A stretch of 64,000 nt of DNA from Propionivibrio dicarboxylicus (lineage in GTDB: Bacteria; Pseudomonadota; Gammaproteobacteria; Burkholderiales; Rhodocyclaceae), in contig CAMDMZ010000001.1 of assembly GCA_945902805.1 (NCBI GenBank), positions 124,001-188,000 of the forward strand. The letters are read 5' to 3'. Shown one piece after another: positions 19,756 to 28,853 of the stretch. Position numbers and translations under genes: made by a program. Below the pieces are notes generated by a model. The model was not told the origin of the DNA and made no database searches. It saw only the letters and a list, made by a program, of their open reading frames with translations. Numbering within the stretch: position 1 is the stretch's first letter; each line of letters starts with the position of its first letter.

Positions 19756-20400
19756 ATGGATGCCTTGATTGCCGCCGCGATTCACGATGCCAAGAATGGA
19801 TTGAGTGCACTCAACACCTGGCTCGCCGAAGCCCAGCGCGAACATCCGAGCCAGGCCCTGACCGAAGCCCAATCGGTGGCGATACGGGTCAGCGCCCAGA
19901 TGGTGGAGTTGCTTGCTCTCTATCGTGCGGCCGAGGGCAGTTTGCGTTTGGCCATCGACGACCACGATCTCACCGATTTCTGTCAGGATTTGGGCGCCGG
20001 CCGCGTCCTTCCACCACAGTCAGCGTTGCGCCTTGAGACCAAACTGGCCGCCGCCGCCGACATTGGCGCTTGGGCCTTCGATGCCTACCAAGTGAACTTG
20101 GTGTTGCTCGATGCGCTGCGTAACGCGGTGCGCTTCGCCCGTCGAGTTGTACGGCTTAGCGTAGAGAAGACAATCGACGGCATTTGCTTCACGGTCGCCG
20201 ATGATGGCCCGGGATTTCCGGCCGAGATACTCGACGGCGCTGAAACGACGATGGATTCCGGCAGCAGTGGCCTTGGGCTACGCTTCGCCCGCCTGATCGC
20301 ACAGCGTCACGCCACGCCCGATGGGCGACACGGACGGATTGAGCTGGGGAACGACAGCGGTGCCAACGGCGGCGCGGTTTTTCGGCTGTTTCTGCCGTAA
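19756..20400 (+). CDS. Small soluble histidine-kinase-like protein
   Basis: A 214-residue protein with AIHDAKNGLSAL near the N terminus (His10 as candidate phospho-site) and an HATPase domain: DALRNAVRFA (N box), DDGPGFP (G1) and SSGLGLRFA (G2). No membrane segment or sensor domain, so input must come from a partner. It follows the receiver-TPR gene by 8 bases and is its obvious kinase, with the HPt protein upstream as another partner. Confidence 0.8.
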   Translation: MDALIAAAIHDAKNGLSALNTWLAEAQREHPSQALTEAQSVAIRVSAQMVELLALYRAAEGSLRLAIDDHDLTDFCQDLGAGRVLPPQSALRLETKLAAAADIGAWAFDAYQVNLVLLDALRNAVRFARRVVRLSVEKTIDGICFTVADDGPGFPAEILDGAETTMDSGSSGLGLRFARLIAQRHATPDGRHGRIELGNDSGANGGAVFRLFLP

Positions 20401-20424
20401 TGCAGCAGCAGGTATCGGCGGGTA

Positions 20425-21075
20425 TTAGCTCTGCTGGCCGTAGCTGACGAATTTTTCGATCACACGCTGCATCTCGTCGTCCGGTAGCAATTTCGCCGTG
20501 CCGAGCTGCAAAACCCGCCAGTATTGTTCGCACAGCGTTTCCAGCTCTATCGCCAGATCCAGCGCCTGGCGCAAATCCTTGCCGAAGACGAGCATGCCGT
20601 GATGCGCCATCAGGCAGGCTTGGCGTTGATCCAGCGCGACGAGGATCGCGTCGGAAAGCGCCTGCGTGCCAAAGGTCGCGTAATCGGCGCAGCGCACGCT
20701 GTCGCCACCAAAGCGCGCCACCATGTAATGAAATGCCGGCACGCCCATGTCCTGGCAGGCGAGCGCTGTCGCAAATGAAGAATGCGTATGCACGATGGCA
20801 CCCGCGTGCGGATGAGCGGCATAAATATCGTGGTGAAATCGCCATTCGGACGAGGGTTTGCGAGTGCCAAGCGCCGTCCCGCCAGCACCGACTTTTACCA
20901 TGTCGTCAGCACTACAGTCGGCGTAAGCCATCCCGGTCGGCGTGATGATGAAGGCCAATTCATCGTCCGGACAGCGGACGCTGACATTACCGGCCGCGCC
21001 GCGATTGATGCCGCTGGCGTTCATTGCCCGCGCTGTCGCCAGCACAGTCGCCGCTAGGTTATTCAGCTCCGCCAT
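20425..21075 (-). CDS. Class II (zinc) aldolase of the 5-deoxy-sugar phosphate type
   Basis: A 216-residue AraD/FucA-family aldolase: GNVSVR, PSSEW (catalytic Glu region), HTHS (two zinc His) and AHHGML (third His region). It overlaps mtnA by 13 bases. In the DHAP shunt described in Rhodospirillum rubrum and E. coli, MtnA product ribulose-1-phosphates are cleaved by such an aldolase to DHAP and an aldehyde; that role is inferred from the pairing. MtnB dehydratase shares the fold and remains possible. A motif copy encodes KVGAGGTA near residue 61, without lengthening the loop before PSSEW. Confidence 0.82.
   Translation of the reverse strand: MAELNNLAATVLATARAMNASGINRGAAGNVSVRCPDDELAFIITPTGMAYADCSADDMVKVGAGGTALGTRKPSSEWRFHHDIYAAHPHAGAIVHTHSSFATALACQDMGVPAFHYMVARFGGDSVRCADYATFGTQALSDAILVALDQRQACLMAHHGMLVFGKDLRQALDLAIELETLCEQYWRVLQLGTAKLLPDDEMQRVIEKFVSYGQQS
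20872..20895 (-). repeat. Dispersed 24-base motif, copy 5 (in the class II aldolase)
   Basis: Exact consensus match (GG variant), gene sense, encoding KVGAGGTA. Confidence 0.9.
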
Positions 21076-22103
21076 TGTGTGATTTGCGACGGTGGCAAGA
21101 CGCCGCGTTCGGAAATGATGCCAGTAACCAGCGCCGCCGGTGTCACGTCGAAAGCCGGATTGGCGACGGGCACCCCATCCGCCCCGAGTTCCGCGCCATC
21201 GCGCTCCTCGATCGGAATCTGTCGCCCTGTCGCGCAGGAGAAATCAATCGTAGACACGGGTGCGGCGACGTAAAACGGAATCCCGTGTGCCTGCGCCGCC
21301 AGGGCCTTAAGGTAGGTACCGATCTTGTTCGCCACATCACCATTGGCCGCGACGCGGTCAGCACCGACGATCACCAGATCGATCTTCCCCTGCATCATCA
21401 AAAGGCCGGCGGCGTTATCCGCGATCAGAGTATGCGGCACGCCGACTTCGGCCAATTCCCAGGCGGTCAGTCGTCCCTGATTACGCGGACGTGTCTCGGA
21501 CACCCAGACATGGACGGGAATTCCTGCAGCATGCGCGGCATAGACGGGAGCCAGAGCCGTACCATGCGCCACGGTGGCCAGACGTCCGGCATTGCAATGG
21601 GTCATCACTTGCACGAAGGCGCTGTTCACTTCAGCGCGATAGTGTGCGGCGAGCAAGGGCAAACCATGCTTACCGATGGCGGAATTTGCGCTGATGTCCT
21701 CGCGTGCGATGGCGCGCGCCTCGTTCCACGCCGCCTCCCGCCGTCCCGCCAGCGCCGACTTTTTGAGTACCTGCGCCATTCGCGCCAAGGCCCAATGCAA
21801 ATTGACCGCCGTCGGGCGAGTCGCGCCAAGGGTATCCAGAACTCGGTCAAGTTGAGCATCGGAAACGTCATTGCGCAAACCCAGAGCCACGCCATACGCT
21901 GCCGTAGCACCGATCAGTGGCGCGCCACGAACCTGCATGACGCGAATCGCGTGAGCCGCGTCTTCGAACGTGGAAAGTCGAATCAGTTCAGCCGCATGCG
22001 GTAAGCGGGTCTGATCAAGGATGAGGATGCCAGGTTCGCCCTGGTTGTCATCCTCGATCAGCGTCGGGTACTGCGTGACGCTCAACTCAGTTTGCCATGA
22101 CAA
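21063..22103 (-). CDS. mtnA: 5-methylthioribose-1-phosphate isomerase
   Basis: Converts 5-methylthioribose-1-phosphate (and 5-deoxyribose-1-phosphate) to the ribulose form. The 346-residue protein has [10 protein letters not shown], the catalytic cysteine in THCNAG (Cys170) and Asp249 in [18 protein letters not shown]. The start is uncertain: TTG at 22103 overlaps the secA stop by 22 bases; TTG at 22087 is an alternative. No mtnK or mtnP is in the window. A motif copy is read as KKSALAGRR (about 114-122). Confidence 0.93.
   Translation of the reverse strand: MSWQTELSVTQYPTLIEDDNQGEPGILILDQTRLPHAAELIRLSTFEDAAHAIRVMQVRGAPLIGATAAYGVALGLRNDVSDAQLDRVLDTLGATRPTAVNLHWALARMAQVLKKSALAGRREAAWNEARAIAREDISANSAIGKHGLPLLAAHYRAEVNSAFVQVMTHCNAGRLATVAHGTALAPVYAAHAAGIPVHVWVSETRPRNQGRLTAWELAEVGVPHTLIADNAAGLLMMQGKIDLVIVGADRVAANGDVANKIGTYLKALAAQAHGIPFYVAAPVSTIDFSCATGRQIPIEERDGAELGADGVPVANPAFDVTPAALVTGIISERGVLPPSQITQWRS
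21739..21762 (-). repeat. Dispersed 24-base motif, copy 6 (in mtnA)
   Basis: Exact consensus match (GG variant). Gene sense but in a different frame from most copies, giving KSALAGRR. Confidence 0.9.
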
Positions 22104-24808
22104 TGTTTATATTTTTTCCCGCTACCACACGGGCAAGCATCGTTACGACCAATCTTGGGCATGTGGCGCTCGACCGGAACAGCGGCCTTTTCTTCGTTGT
22201 TGCTGGCCAATGCTTCGTCATAATCGGCATGGTGGTACTGGACATTCTCGAGTTGCGGTGGCACTTCAGCCTGCTCGATTTGCTCTTCAGTACGAACCTC
22301 GACGGTCATCAATAACTTGGTGACATCGGTACGCACGGCTTGCAGCAAATGCTCGAACAGTTCAAAGGCTTCGCGCTTGTACTCCTGCTTCGGATTCTTT
22401 TGGGCATAACCCCGCAGATGGATGCCCTGGCGCAAATGGTCAAGCGCCGCCAGGTGCTCGCGCCATTGCGAGTCGAGCGTCTGCAACATGACATTGCGCT
22501 CGAACCCGGACCACGCCTGGGCGTCAACATGAGCGACTTTCTCGACGTATTTCACGTCGGCCGCATCCAGCAGGCGCTTGAGAATTTCGCCATCATCAAT
22601 CTGCGGCTCGTTCCGAACCCATTCAGCGGCCGGAACCTTGATCTGCAATTCAGCCGCAAAGGCCGCCTCAAGACCCGGCAAGTCCCATTGCTCTTCAACA
22701 CTTTCTGCCGGCACATAGGTACGGAAAGTGTCATGAACCAGGCCTTGACGCATGGCGGCGATGGTTTCGGCAATTTCGGGCGCATCCAGCAACTCATTCC
22801 GCTGCTGGTAAATGACCTTGCGCTGATCGTTGGAGACGTCGTCGTATTCGAGCAACTGTTTGCGGATATCAAAATTGCGTTGCTCGACCTTGCGCTGCGC
22901 CGACTCCAAAGAACGACTGACCAGAGGATGCTCGATGGCCTCGCCCTCGGGCATCTTGAGGCGAACCATAATGCTGTTGAGACGGTCGCCAGCGAAGATC
23001 TTGAGCAACGGATCGTCCAGCGCCAGATAAAAGCGTGATGAACCCGGATCGCCCTGACGACCAGAACGGCCACGCAACTGATTATCGATGCGGCGCGATT
23101 CGTGGCGCTCGGACCCGATGATGTGCAGGCCGCCGGCGGCCAGCACTTTGTTATGCACCTCTTGCCATTCGGCACGTAGCGCGGCGATGCGTTGCGCCTT
23201 GTCGTCGGCAGAGAGGCCTTGGTCATCACGGACTGCGCCGATGACTTTGTCGATGTTGCCGCCGAGCACAATGTCAGTGCCGCGGCCGGCCATGTTGGTG
23301 GCAATCGTGATCGTTCCCGGACGCCCGGCTTCGGCGACGATTCCGGCTTCGCTGGCGTGTTGCTTGGCGTTCAGCACCTGATGCGGCAACTTTTCCTTTT
23401 TCAGCAAGTCGGATAGCAGTTCCGAATTTTCGATCGAGGTGGTGCCCACCAATACCGGCTGGCCACGCTCGTGGCAGTCGCGAATATCGGCAATGATCGC
23501 CGTATGTTTCTCATGCGCAGTGCGGTAGATCTGATCGTTGTTGTCTTTGCGGATCATCGGCCGGTTGGTCGGAATGACGACCGTTTCAAGACCGTAAATC
23601 TGCTGGAACTCGTAGGCCTCGGTATCCGCCGTTCCCGTCATACCGGAAAGCTTGCCATACATGCGGAAGTAATTCTGGAAGGTGATCGAAGCCAGCGTCT
23701 GGTTCTCGGACTGGATCGACACGCCCTCTTTCGCCTCAACGGCTTGATGCAGGCCATCGGACCAACGTCGGCCGGACATCAGGCGGCCGGTGAATTCGTC
23801 GACGATGATGACTTCACCGTTCTGCACCACGTACTGCTGATCGCGGTGGAACAGGTTGTGCGCACGCAAGGCCGCATAAAGATGGTGAATCAACAGAATA
23901 TTGGAAGGTTCGTACAGACTACTACCTTCAGCCAGGATACCAAGACGGGTGAGGATTTCTTCGGCCTTCTCGTGGCCGGCCTCCGTCATCAAAACCTGAT
24001 GGGCCTTGAGGTCGACCGTGTAGTCACCGGTTTCGGGATCTTCGGGATTCTGCTGTAGCTCGCCTTTGGTCAGCAAAGGCGGTACGGCGTTCATGCGCAG
24101 ATAAAGCTCGGTGTGATCCTCGGCTTGACCCGAAATAATCAGCGGCGTCCGCGCTTCGTCGATCAGGATCGAATCGACCTCATCGACGATGGCGAAGTTC
24201 TGTCCGCGCATGACCCGTTCTGACGACGAATACACCATGTTGTCGCGCAGATAGTCAAAACCAAACTCGTTGTTGGTACCGTAGGTGATGTCGGCGGCGT
24301 AAGCTTTCTGCTTTTCGTCATGCGGCATCTGCGACAGATTGACACCAACCTCGAGCCCGAGGAAACGGTGCAGGCGCCCCATCCATTCGGCGTCGCGACT
24401 GGCCAAGTAATCATTCACTGTGACGATATGCACACCTTTGCCGGACAGCGCATTCAAGTACGCCGGCAAGGTCGCCATCAGCGTCTTGCCTTCGCCGGTG
24501 CGCATTTCGGCAATCTTGCCGGAATGCAGCACGATACCGCCTATCATCTGCACGTCGAAGTGACGCATCCCAAGCACACGGGTACCGGCTTCACGGACCA
24601 CCGCGAACGCTTCGGGCAAGAGCGCATCCAGGGTTTCGCCATTCGCGAACCGGGTACGAAACTCGTCGGTTTTGGCGCGCAAATCATCGTCCGATAAGGC
24701 CTGCATCGCGCCTTCAAAGGCATTGATTTGCTTGACGGTCTGCGAATACTGCTTGATCAGTCGGTCATTGCGACTGCCAAATATTTTTTTAAGTAAGCCG
24801 GAAATCAT
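22082..24808 (-). CDS. secA: Preprotein translocase ATPase SecA
   Basis: Motor ATPase of the Sec export system, cycling between cytosol and the SecYEG channel. The 908-residue protein has [17 protein letters not shown] (Walker A), [13 protein letters not shown] (Walker B region), the preprotein-binding domain, [15 protein letters not shown] (motif V/VI region), and a C-terminal zinc finger [14 protein letters not shown] that binds SecB and phospholipid. Full length for proteobacteria. Located downstream of the dcw cluster and M23 gene, as often in betaproteobacteria. Confidence 0.98.
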   Translation of the reverse strand: MISGLLKKIFGSRNDRLIKQYSQTVKQINAFEGAMQALSDDDLRAKTDEFRTRFANGETLDALLPEAFAVVREAGTRVLGMRHFDVQMIGGIVLHSGKIAEMRTGEGKTLMATLPAYLNALSGKGVHIVTVNDYLASRDAEWMGRLHRFLGLEVGVNLSQMPHDEKQKAYAADITYGTNNEFGFDYLRDNMVYSSSERVMRGQNFAIVDEVDSILIDEARTPLIISGQAEDHTELYLRMNAVPPLLTKGELQQNPEDPETGDYTVDLKAHQVLMTEAGHEKAEEILTRLGILAEGSSLYEPSNILLIHHLYAALRAHNLFHRDQQYVVQNGEVIIVDEFTGRLMSGRRWSDGLHQAVEAKEGVSIQSENQTLASITFQNYFRMYGKLSGMTGTADTEAYEFQQIYGLETVVIPTNRPMIRKDNNDQIYRTAHEKHTAIIADIRDCHERGQPVLVGTTSIENSELLSDLLKKEKLPHQVLNAKQHASEAGIVAEAGRPGTITIATNMAGRGTDIVLGGNIDKVIGAVRDDQGLSADDKAQRIAALRAEWQEVHNKVLAAGGLHIIGSERHESRRIDNQLRGRSGRQGDPGSSRFYLALDDPLLKIFAGDRLNSIMVRLKMPEGEAIEHPLVSRSLESAQRKVEQRNFDIRKQLLEYDDVSNDQRKVIYQQRNELLDAPEIAETIAAMRQGLVHDTFRTYVPAESVEEQWDLPGLEAAFAAELQIKVPAAEWVRNEPQIDDGEILKRLLDAADVKYVEKVAHVDAQAWSGFERNVMLQTLDSQWREHLAALDHLRQGIHLRGYAQKNPKQEYKREAFELFEHLLQAVRTDVTKLLMTVEVRTEEQIEQAEVPPQLENVQYHHADYDEALASNNEEKAAVPVERHMPKIGRNDACPCGSGKKYKHCHGKLS

Positions 24809-24937
24809 TGAGATAACTGCGTGTAGCAGCCAAAGTGGCGGCCCAAGTCGGGCAAAGATGGGATTTTAACATGTCGCCAAACGGCGTCCGAAGTGGGCCG
24901 GACGCCCCATGGCAAGACCGGGTTGCATTGCTGCAGC

Positions 24938-25876
24938 TCAGTTCTTGACAACGTTCTGGGCCATGCGCAGGAAGCGATCGGGGTTCTGGGGGATACCGTG
25001 AACGCGCACTTCAAAGTGCAAATGCGGGCCGGTGGAACGCCCCGTGGAACCGACTTCCGCTATCAATTGACCGCGCTTGATGAACATACCTTTCTTCACC
25101 AGCATCTTGGACGTGTGAGCGTAACGTGTGGTCAAGTCCTTGCCATGGTCGATTTCGATCAAATTGCCATAGGCCGGGTGGTACTCGGCCGAGACGACGA
25201 CTCCCGCAGCCGCAGACTTGATCGGCGTGCCGGGAACCGAGACAAAATCGACGCCTTCATGCATGGCGCGGTCGCCGGTGAACGGGTCAAAACGCCAGCC
25301 AAAAGCGGACGCGTTCCATTGGGCATCGATCGGCAGACTGGTCGGCAGCAAACTTTTGCGGATTCGATCTTCGAGAAGTTGGGATTCGATCAAAGAAAGA
25401 GTGTCTGCCTTGACTTCAACTTGGCGTTCGAGCAAGGCCAGTGCCTTTTGCAAATCGCCTGAGCTGACTTGAGTCGGTTGCAATAGCGGCCCACCGCGGC
25501 CATCCTTGATTGTGGTTGCTTCGATGGCCTTGAGGTCTTGGGGCTTGACGCCGGCGAACCCGGCCAGACGTTGCCCCAAAGTATCGAGCCGGGTCAATTG
25601 AGCTTGCATTTCGCCGAGCTTGATCGCCATCACGTTGAGATTCTCGCGCACAAACTCGGTTGAACGCTGGCGCTCTTCCGCTGTCATGGCGCGCAATACG
25701 TCCTCAAGGAAGGGCAAACGGATTTCGGCGGCGTAACGCACGGTCATGTACGAAAAAAACGAGGAAAGGCCGATGACCACGGCGGTGAGTAAACTCAATG
25801 CGCCAAACAGATGCTGCGGTGTCAGACGGATGGTCTTCGCGGTTGCCAGCCGGTCCGAGACGAGAATAAGATGCAC
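24938..25876 (-). CDS. M23-family metallopeptidase
   Basis: A 312-residue protein with one N-terminal membrane segment (about 28-48), a periplasmic coiled-coil-like stretch (about 50-150) and a C-terminal LytM/M23 domain with HEGVDFVS, HGKDLTTRYAHTSKM and TGRSTGPHLHFEV (zinc ligands in HxxxD and HLH). Such proteins cleave or regulate cleavage of peptidoglycan cross-bridges. I chose GTG at 25876 because TCCTCC on the plus strand (GGAGGA, 25884-25889) sits just upstream; a GTG eight codons earlier lacks this. Confidence 0.9.
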   Translation of the reverse strand: MHLILVSDRLATAKTIRLTPQHLFGALSLLTAVVIGLSSFFSYMTVRYAAEIRLPFLEDVLRAMTAEERQRSTEFVRENLNVMAIKLGEMQAQLTRLDTLGQRLAGFAGVKPQDLKAIEATTIKDGRGGPLLQPTQVSSGDLQKALALLERQVEVKADTLSLIESQLLEDRIRKSLLPTSLPIDAQWNASAFGWRFDPFTGDRAMHEGVDFVSVPGTPIKSAAAGVVVSAEYHPAYGNLIEIDHGKDLTTRYAHTSKMLVKKGMFIKRGQLIAEVGSTGRSTGPHLHFEVRVHGIPQNPDRFLRMAQNVVKN

Positions 25877-25908
25877 GCTTGTCTCCTCCAGGTTAGTCAC
25901 TAGTCAAG

Positions 25909-26349
25909 ATGCGGGCGCGCAGTCTCCAGGATCACCTTTCGACTGCGGAAGGCACGGCGCAATTTGCGGCGCATGCCCAACGCCTGCTGCGTTTGCAACG
26001 TTTACTTGAAACTGCACTTCCACCCACCCTGCGTAGTCACGCCCGGGTAGCCAATCTTCGTCAGGGGAAGCTGATCATTCACGCTGCGAACAGCGCGGTC
26101 GCTGCGAAGCTGAGGCAATTCGGGCCGCGCTTCACTGAGCTTTTTTATAAGGATGGCGCGCAGATTAACGAAATCGACGTCCGAGTGCAAGCCAAGCCTC
26201 CTGTCGTTGCTCGTGAGCGACCAAAACCCATTGATTTACCGAGCGAAGAACGTAAGCAGGCACTTACACAATTAGCCGACACCTTGCCCGAGGACTCCGC
26301 CTTGAAGGCATCGCTGCGGGGATTGCTGCAAAGCCTTAAAGGACGATAA
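25909..26349 (+). CDS. DciA-like (DUF721) protein
   Basis: A 146-residue protein of the DUF721 family: LRLQRLLETALPPTLRSHARV and a KLIIHAANSAVAAKLRQF core with the KH-like fold. DciA is the ancestral loader or operator of replicative helicase DnaB in bacteria without DnaC. Divergent from the M23 gene with 32 bases between starts, the same arrangement seen beside secA/lpxC in other betaproteobacteria. Its 3' end overlaps the small gene on the other strand by 14 bases. Confidence 0.8.
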   Translation: MRARSLQDHLSTAEGTAQFAAHAQRLLRLQRLLETALPPTLRSHARVANLRQGKLIIHAANSAVAAKLRQFGPRFTELFYKDGAQINEIDVRVQAKPPVVARERPKPIDLPSEERKQALTQLADTLPEDSALKASLRGLLQSLKGR

Positions 26350-26518
26350 GGCGTTCGGCGGCGAATAGGGTCATCACTGCCAATGCCAGAATCAGGCTAC
26401 CTTTACCGATGCGCCAAGCGACTTGCAGGTAGCGGACATCGCGTGTCACAACCCAAGCCAGGATGCTGGCGCCAATCGCGAACACCGCAAGTATGGCGAC
26501 AAAGCGGAGCAGCAACAT
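26336..26518 (-). CDS. Small inner-membrane protein downstream of lpxC
   Basis: A 60-residue protein with two hydrophobic segments (about 3-25 and 40-57) separated by a short basic loop (TRDVRYLQVAWRIGKG). Its ATG overlaps the lpxC stop by one base, so it is translationally coupled to lpxC, which supports it as a real gene. No family recognised. Confidence 0.65.
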   Translation of the reverse strand: MLLLRFVAILAVFAIGASILAWVVTRDVRYLQVAWRIGKGSLILALAVMTLFAAERLIVL

Positions 26519-27441
26519 CAGACGGTTTGCGGGATGAGTGCTGGGTAAAGGCGGGCGACGCTACCCGGCGCATTGGCAGCCTCAAAACTGACTAACTCCC
26601 ACGCCGACTGGTTGGCCAGCAAGGCGCGCAACAATTTGTTATTCAGCGCATGGCCCGACTTATGTGCGGTAAACGCTGCCAGCAGCGGATGCCCGGCGAG
26701 ATACAGATCACCGATCGCATCCAGGATCTTGTGTTTGACGAACTCGTCGGCAAACCGCAGGCCGTCGGCATTCAACACCCGATACTCATCCATCACGATG
26801 GCGTTTTCCAGACTGCCACCGAGGGCCAAGCCTTGATCGCGCATGGATTCGACATCCTGCATGAAGCCGAAGGTGCGTGCGCGGGCGACCTCCTTGACAT
26901 AGGATTGTTCGGCAAAGTCCATCCGGGCGCGGCATCCCGATTGCGCCACTGCGGGATGACTGAAGACAATGGAAAACTCGAGACTGAAGCCATCGTAAGG
27001 TTCCAGGCGAGCCCACTTATCGCCTTCACGAACTTCGACAGTTTCTTTCACGCGAAGAAACTTTTTCGCCGCTTTTTGTTCTTCGATTCCGGCTGATTGC
27101 AACAGGAAAACAAACGGGGCGGCCGAACCGTCCAGAATGGGTAGTTCGGCGGCATCGACATCGACGTAAGCATTGTCGATGCCCAAACCAGCGAGTGCGG
27201 ACATCAGATGTTCGACCGTGGCTACCTTGACGCCATCCCGCTCCAGGCATGACGCCAGTCGCGTATCACCGACAGCGAGCGGGTCCGCCTTGAGATCAAC
27301 CGGAGGCGTCAGATCCACACGACGAAATACGATCCCGGTATCCGGCTGTGCCGGGCGCAGCATCAAGGTGACTTTGGCCCCGGAATGAAGCCCGACACCT
27401 GTCGCTTTGATTATGGTTTTGAGGGTACGTTGGCGCAGCAT
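26518..27441 (-). CDS. lpxC: UDP-3-O-acyl-N-acetylglucosamine deacetylase
   Basis: Zinc enzyme for the committed step of lipid A synthesis. The 307-residue protein begins [21 protein letters not shown] and has [16 protein letters not shown] (zinc His near 79), [17 protein letters not shown] (zinc His and Asp) and HKSGHALNN (catalytic His). The ATG at 27441 gives the usual N terminus. Last large gene of the dcw cluster, 156 bases after ftsZ with a large hairpin between. Confidence 0.97.
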   Translation of the reverse strand: MLRQRTLKTIIKATGVGLHSGAKVTLMLRPAQPDTGIVFRRVDLTPPVDLKADPLAVGDTRLASCLERDGVKVATVEHLMSALAGLGIDNAYVDVDAAELPILDGSAAPFVFLLQSAGIEEQKAAKKFLRVKETVEVREGDKWARLEPYDGFSLEFSIVFSHPAVAQSGCRARMDFAEQSYVKEVARARTFGFMQDVESMRDQGLALGGSLENAIVMDEYRVLNADGLRFADEFVKHKILDAIGDLYLAGHPLLAAFTAHKSGHALNNKLLRALLANQSAWELVSFEAANAPGSVARLYPALIPQTV

Positions 27442-27539
27442 AAGGAGTATCGAAAACAGACGACAGGTTGCATAATCTGGCGATTTTAGCAGGTCGGATT
27501 TTCCGAATTGGTTTGCCAAAACTAAAGCAAGCGGAACCA

Positions 27540-27584
27540 TCAGCGGTAGGTACCAGGGGAGACTGTCCTGGGACTTACCGCTGA
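27540..27584 (-). promoter_or_regulatory. Large imperfect hairpin between ftsZ and lpxC
   Basis: TCAGCGGTAGGTACCAGG and CCTGGGACTTACCGCTGA pair over 18 positions with two mismatches, around a 9-base loop. It begins 13 bases after the ftsZ stop. There is no T-run on the leftward strand, so it may be an attenuating or RNA-processing structure that sets lpxC expression apart from ftsZ, or a partial terminator. Confidence 0.55.
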
Positions 27585-27597
27585 ATGGAAATATCGC

Positions 27598-28803
27598 TCA
27601 ATCAGACTGACGAATCAAGAATGCTGGAACGTCGTAGTCCTTGTTTCTGAGTACTGCAGGGATATCCGAAGTGACCATGCCGGCATTGGTCATCGCTTGT
27701 GCGGCCGGAGTACCGGTAGCGAAGCTCTGGCGGCGTCCACCAATGATGAATCTATCGATGTCAGCCGAGCCAGCGATGGCGTTGATTATCGGCGCATCGT
27801 AGGTTCCCGTCCGCTCACCACGGCCCTCGACGATCCGCATCTCAGGCTTGCGCACGCCGCCCAAACCGGTCGCGACAACGGTAACGCGCAGGCTGTCTTC
27901 CATCGATTCATCGAACACCGCGCCGCAGATGACGGTGGCCTCAGCGGCAGTGTATTGACGAATGGTCGACATAACCTCCTTGTACTCTTTTAGGCCGAGT
28001 GAGTTGCTGGCGGTGATATTCACCAGTACACCGCGGGCACCGGACAGTTCGACGCCCTCCAGCAACGGGCTGGCAACCGCTTTTTCAGCGGCCAACCGCG
28101 CACGATCGACACCTGATGCACTGGCCGAACCCATCATCGCTTTTCCGACTTCGCCCATCACGGTACGCACGTCTTCAAAGTCGACGTTGACCAGCCCCGG
28201 TACATTGATGATCTCGGCGATCCCACCGACGGCCTTGCTGAGCACGTTGTCGGCTTCCTTGAAGGCTTCCAGCATCGTGACGTCGTCGCCCAAAACCTCT
28301 TCAAGCTTCTCGTTGAGGATCACGATCAGGGAGTCCACATGTTTTTGCAGTTCCGCGACGCCCTCTTCGGCCAAGCGCTTGCGCTTACCTTCATATTCGA
28401 AGGGCTTGGTGACGACCGCCACGGTCAGAATCCCGAGCTCACGGGCAACCTCCGCCACCACCGGGCCAGCGCCGGTTCCAGTGCCGCCGCCCATGCCAGC
28501 GGTGATAAACACCATATGTGCACCGGTCAGCGCTTCAGCGATCCGTTCACGGTCGATGATTGCCAGCTCGCGTGCTTTTTCTGGCTTGCCACCTGCACCC
28601 AAACCCGGCCCAAGCTGAAGTTTGACTGCTGCGCTGCTTCGCTTCAGCGCCTGACCATCGGTATTGCAACAGATGAATTCGACACCACCGACGTCTTCGC
28701 GGATCATGTGCTCCACCGCGTTGCCGCCGGCGCCGCCGACACCCACCACCTTGATCACCGTTGAACGCTCCGGCGCTTCCTCAACTTCTACAAAATTAAT
28801 CAT
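27598..28803 (-). CDS. ftsZ: Cell division protein FtsZ
   Basis: Tubulin-like GTPase that forms the Z ring. The 401-residue protein has the GTP signature GGGTGTGAGPV (about 104-114), NTDGQAL, the T7 loop NVDFEDV with catalytic Asp, a variable linker and the C-terminal peptide DYDVPAFLIRQSD that binds FtsA and ZipA. Starts 51 bases downstream of ftsA. Confidence 0.99.
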   Translation of the reverse strand: MINFVEVEEAPERSTVIKVVGVGGAGGNAVEHMIREDVGGVEFICCNTDGQALKRSSAAVKLQLGPGLGAGGKPEKARELAIIDRERIAEALTGAHMVFITAGMGGGTGTGAGPVVAEVARELGILTVAVVTKPFEYEGKRKRLAEEGVAELQKHVDSLIVILNEKLEEVLGDDVTMLEAFKEADNVLSKAVGGIAEIINVPGLVNVDFEDVRTVMGEVGKAMMGSASASGVDRARLAAEKAVASPLLEGVELSGARGVLVNITASNSLGLKEYKEVMSTIRQYTAAEATVICGAVFDESMEDSLRVTVVATGLGGVRKPEMRIVEGRGERTGTYDAPIINAIAGSADIDRFIIGGRRQSFATGTPAAQAMTNAGMVTSDIPAVLRNKDYDVPAFLIRQSD

Positions 28804-28853
28804 CCTCGTCTCCTGTTTAACCCGCCGTCAAAACAAACCAACCATCAGAACTT

